The notes below the pieces were generated by a model. The model did not search any database. It saw only the letters and a program-made list of their open reading frames with translations, and was not told the DNA's origin. From contig NZ_VWMY01000030.1 of the NCBI RefSeq assembly GCF_008905045.1, positions 51,923 to 115,922 of the forward strand: 64,000 nucleotides of DNA. Reading direction: 5' to 3'. Each line of letters starts with the position of its first letter. Position 1 is the first letter of the stretch. The DNA is from Streptomyces albicerus (GTDB lineage Bacteria > Actinomycetota > Actinomycetes > Streptomycetales > Streptomycetaceae). The position numbers and the translations under genes were made by a program. Shown piece by piece: positions 62,502 through 64,000 of the stretch.

Positions 62502-62726
62502 CTACTCCGCCCTGGCCGGTTCTCCGTCACCCCATATGCGTTCGCGGGAGCGCAGTACCTCTTCGAGGACGCGGGTGGTGGGGCGGAGCGGGGTGAGGCT
62601 CTCCACGGCGACGAACGGCACTGTCCCAAGGTCCGCCAGATCCGACTCCCAGACGAGGGCGCCTGCAACGGGGATCGCCCCAGGGGCTGCGGCTTCGGCG
62701 TCGTGCGGAGCGAGCGGCTGGTCCAA
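62502..62726 (-). CDS. small leader-like protein, candidate substrate of the HExxH enzyme
   Basis: A 74-residue protein read from a TTG behind AGGGGGA (6-nt spacing). A GTG seven codons earlier overlaps that ribosome site. The centre, SDLADLGTVPFVAVESL, resembles from memory the leader motif of FxSxx-COOH cyclophane RiPP precursors (DLxDxxxVPLxxL..), with RVLEEVLRSRE as the following helix. The tail is RERIWGDGEPARAE, lacking the FxSxx ending. It lies between the caspase gene and the HExxH gene (101 and 67 bp), so it may be the modified peptide or a protein that recruits it. Confidence 0.65.
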   Translation of the reverse strand: MDQPLAPHDAEAAAPGAIPVAGALVWESDLADLGTVPFVAVESLTPLRPTTRVLEEVLRSRERIWGDGEPARAE

Positions 62727-62827
62727 GATGCGTCCCCCTTCTCGCACGGTGGCACGCGATGCCCCGTGTCCTGTCCATCATGGCGAACCCTGCCGGTATC
62801 GGAAACCCGTACGATCACGCCAGTCGA

Positions 62828-63961
62828 TCAAGGACGGCCGCGTCCGTGTTCGCCGGCTCCGCCCAACTCCCGCAGGGCCTCGGCCAGTTCGTTCCGCAGT
62901 TTGGGATCGTCGTCCACGGCCACGACCGCGTCGAACAGCTCCCACAGCGCCCCGGGGTGACGGCGGGCGAGCCCGCTGAGGATGAGGGTGGCGTCCGTGC
63001 GGGCTTTGGGATGACGGGCGAGTGTCCCCGTGACCTGGGGGCTCAGTGCGGCGACCACTGCCTGCCGCTCGGCCGGATCGGACATCAGCGGATAGGCGAA
63101 CAGCGCGTCCACCGCGCGTACGAGTGGAGAGACCGGACGCTCCGTCGATGCCGACGGCGGGAGGATCTCGGTCCGCCCGGGGCTCTGCAGCCGGATCTCG
63201 GGATGCTGCGTCGTACGGCCCGCCTTCCTGAGGGCCGCGATCCGGTCCTGTACGGCCGGAAACAGCTCTTCCGGGTCGGGTGGCACGGGCAGCGTGTCCG
63301 AGCGCTCCGTCAGCAGGTCGAGCAGAACCTCCGAGAAGAGTCCCGTGGCGCGCACCGGATCGTTGGCCGCCGCCCGGCCGCGGCCCGCCGCGCGCAGCAG
63401 CGTCTGCCGGTGTGCGAGGGTGCGGTGGCCCGCGGGCAGCGCGTCGGGCGGCAGCGGGTCACGGAAGGCGAGGTCCTCCTCGAAGGTCTCGCAGGCGTCC
63501 ACGATCCACAGTTGCTCGGTGAAGGCGGGCACCGCGTCGCTGGCGTAGCGGGCCAGCGCGGACTCCAGGTCCACGGCCACCTTGTCGGCGGTGGTGGCGT
63601 CCGCGCAGAACAGCCTGGTGTGACCGGCGCGGTCGAGTACCCCGTGCCCGCCCCACCACACCCACAGCACGTCGCCCTGGTGCGGGGGCAGTTCGCGTAC
63701 GAGAGTGCGGCGCAGCGTGGCGTGGTCGGCGGGCTCGTGCTCGGTGTCGGGCACGAACGGCGGCAACGGGGCCAGATGGAGCCGCAGTTGGGCCGCGGGC
63801 ACGCCGACGGCACGCAGCAGCCGGTGGAACGCGAGGGCGTCCCGGGCCGGACCCGGCAGGTCCCAGGCGGGGCCGGCGTCGTACTTCTCGATGCCCACGA
63901 TCAGAGCGTGCACCCTGGCCGGATCCACGCGCCGCGCCGTCTGCCGCTCGGCCGCGGTCAC
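62828..63961 (-). CDS. caspase-fold (C14) protease with effector-associated-like C-terminus
   Basis: A 377-residue protein. The caspase/metacaspase domain has DPARVHALIVGIEKYD (13-28), catalytic His106 in WVWWGGHGVLD and Cys157 in LWIVDACETF. After a Pro-rich linker (about 260-275) a helical C-terminal domain (278-370, SPLVRAVDALFAYPLMSDPAERQAVVAALSPQV..ALWELFDAVVAVDDDPKLRNELAEAL) has the look of effector-associated domain 2, an adaptor of bacterial conflict systems. GTG overlaps the stop of the preceding gene (GTGA). It likely cleaves a partner when recruited through the tail. Confidence 0.86.
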   Translation of the reverse strand: MTAAERQTARRVDPARVHALIVGIEKYDAGPAWDLPGPARDALAFHRLLRAVGVPAAQLRLHLAPLPPFVPDTEHEPADHATLRRTLVRELPPHQGDVLWVWWGGHGVLDRAGHTRLFCADATTADKVAVDLESALARYASDAVPAFTEQLWIVDACETFEEDLAFRDPLPPDALPAGHRTLAHRQTLLRAAGRGRAAANDPVRATGLFSEVLLDLLTERSDTLPVPPDPEELFPAVQDRIAALRKAGRTTQHPEIRLQSPGRTEILPPSASTERPVSPLVRAVDALFAYPLMSDPAERQAVVAALSPQVTGTLARHPKARTDATLILSGLARRHPGALWELFDAVVAVDDDPKLRNELAEALRELGGAGEHGRGRP

Positions 63962-64000
63962 GGCAGGCGCTCCACGATGTGCCGGTACACGACGGGGTTG
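63958..64000 (-). CDS. 3' end of an upstream gene of the caspase operon (partial)
   Basis: The last 13 codons, NPVVYRHIVERLP and TGA, are seen at the window edge. The stop overlaps the caspase GTG, so this gene is co-translated with it. Nothing further can be said about its product from this window. Confidence 0.55.
   Translation of the reverse strand, partial: NPVVYRHIVERLP

Noticed and set aside
62828..63961. Caspase as part of a type III CRISPR (Craspase) system
   Set aside because: No cas7-11 or TPR-CHAT architecture is nearby; the helical tail is effector-associated-like instead.

Overview
The window is high-GC actinobacterial DNA and almost certainly comes from a Streptomyces chromosome. 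The evidence is the codon usage with G/C third positions, GTG/TTG starts, four-base ATGA/GTGA overlaps, Tat and lipoprotein sugar-binding proteins, a DasR-like box, a CebR-like box, DUF5999/DUF6299 proteins and a class F sortase. From memory, and not checked by search, the backbone order (APC permease, dxs, xylFGH, ROK regulator, ngcEFG, aconitase, MurA-like protein, arcB, arcA) matches the S. coelicolor SCO6014 to SCO5975 segment read downwards. The 15-30 kb block (GH92, sortase/ECF set, LPMO, kinase, protease) looks like an insertion relative to that order.

0-5.8 kb: a hypothetical beta-propeller-like protein, a NYN-type nuclease, a decayed glycosyltransferase, an amino acid permease and dxs. 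5.9-14.5 kb: carbohydrate uptake, made of xylFGH, the ROK regulator (rok7B7 type) and the chitobiose/GlcNAc-type ngcEFG transporter, all on the minus strand, with strong hairpins after each binding-protein gene. 14.5-30 kb: a secreted GH92 alpha-mannosidase behind a LacI-type palindrome; a surface protein, sortase, ECF sigma and TM-protein set; an orphan operator-controlled promoter; an AA10 LPMO with CBM2 and a perfect CebR box; a sensor kinase whose response regulator is a pseudogene; a large secreted subtilase; and a TrmB/LuxR-like regulator.

30-46 kb: aconitase (with an upstream iron-box-like site), an SMP-30 protein, an Lrp regulator coupled to NAD synthetase, DUF4236, an unusual XRE-MurA fusion with a palindrome in front of it, a double-Lrp regulator divergent from an Nramp-like/amidase/D-amino-acid-oxidase operon, and a multi-TM protein. 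46-57 kb: a CoA-thioester aromatic pathway of the 2-aminobenzoate (anthranilate) type (RidA, acyl-CoA dehydrogenase, aryl-CoA ligase, PaaX, FAD-monooxygenase/reductase fusion, enoyl-CoA hydratase). It is split by a four-gene, translationally coupled sulfation cassette (sulfotransferase, unknown protein, GT4, APS kinase). A GTGAC-N4-GTCAC-type palindrome recurs at the three promoters.

57-64 kb: an anti-sigma-type ATPase, arcB and arcA, then a minus-strand cassette of an aKG-HExxH-type peptide-modification enzyme, a small leader-like protein, a caspase-fold protease with an effector-associated-like tail, and the end of one more coupled gene. This last cassette is the best candidate for a poorly described system (peptide modification plus caspase conflict or signalling module). 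No rRNA, tRNA, IS element, integrase or CRISPR array was seen. Several genes end in short tandem duplications that copy their own stop codon.
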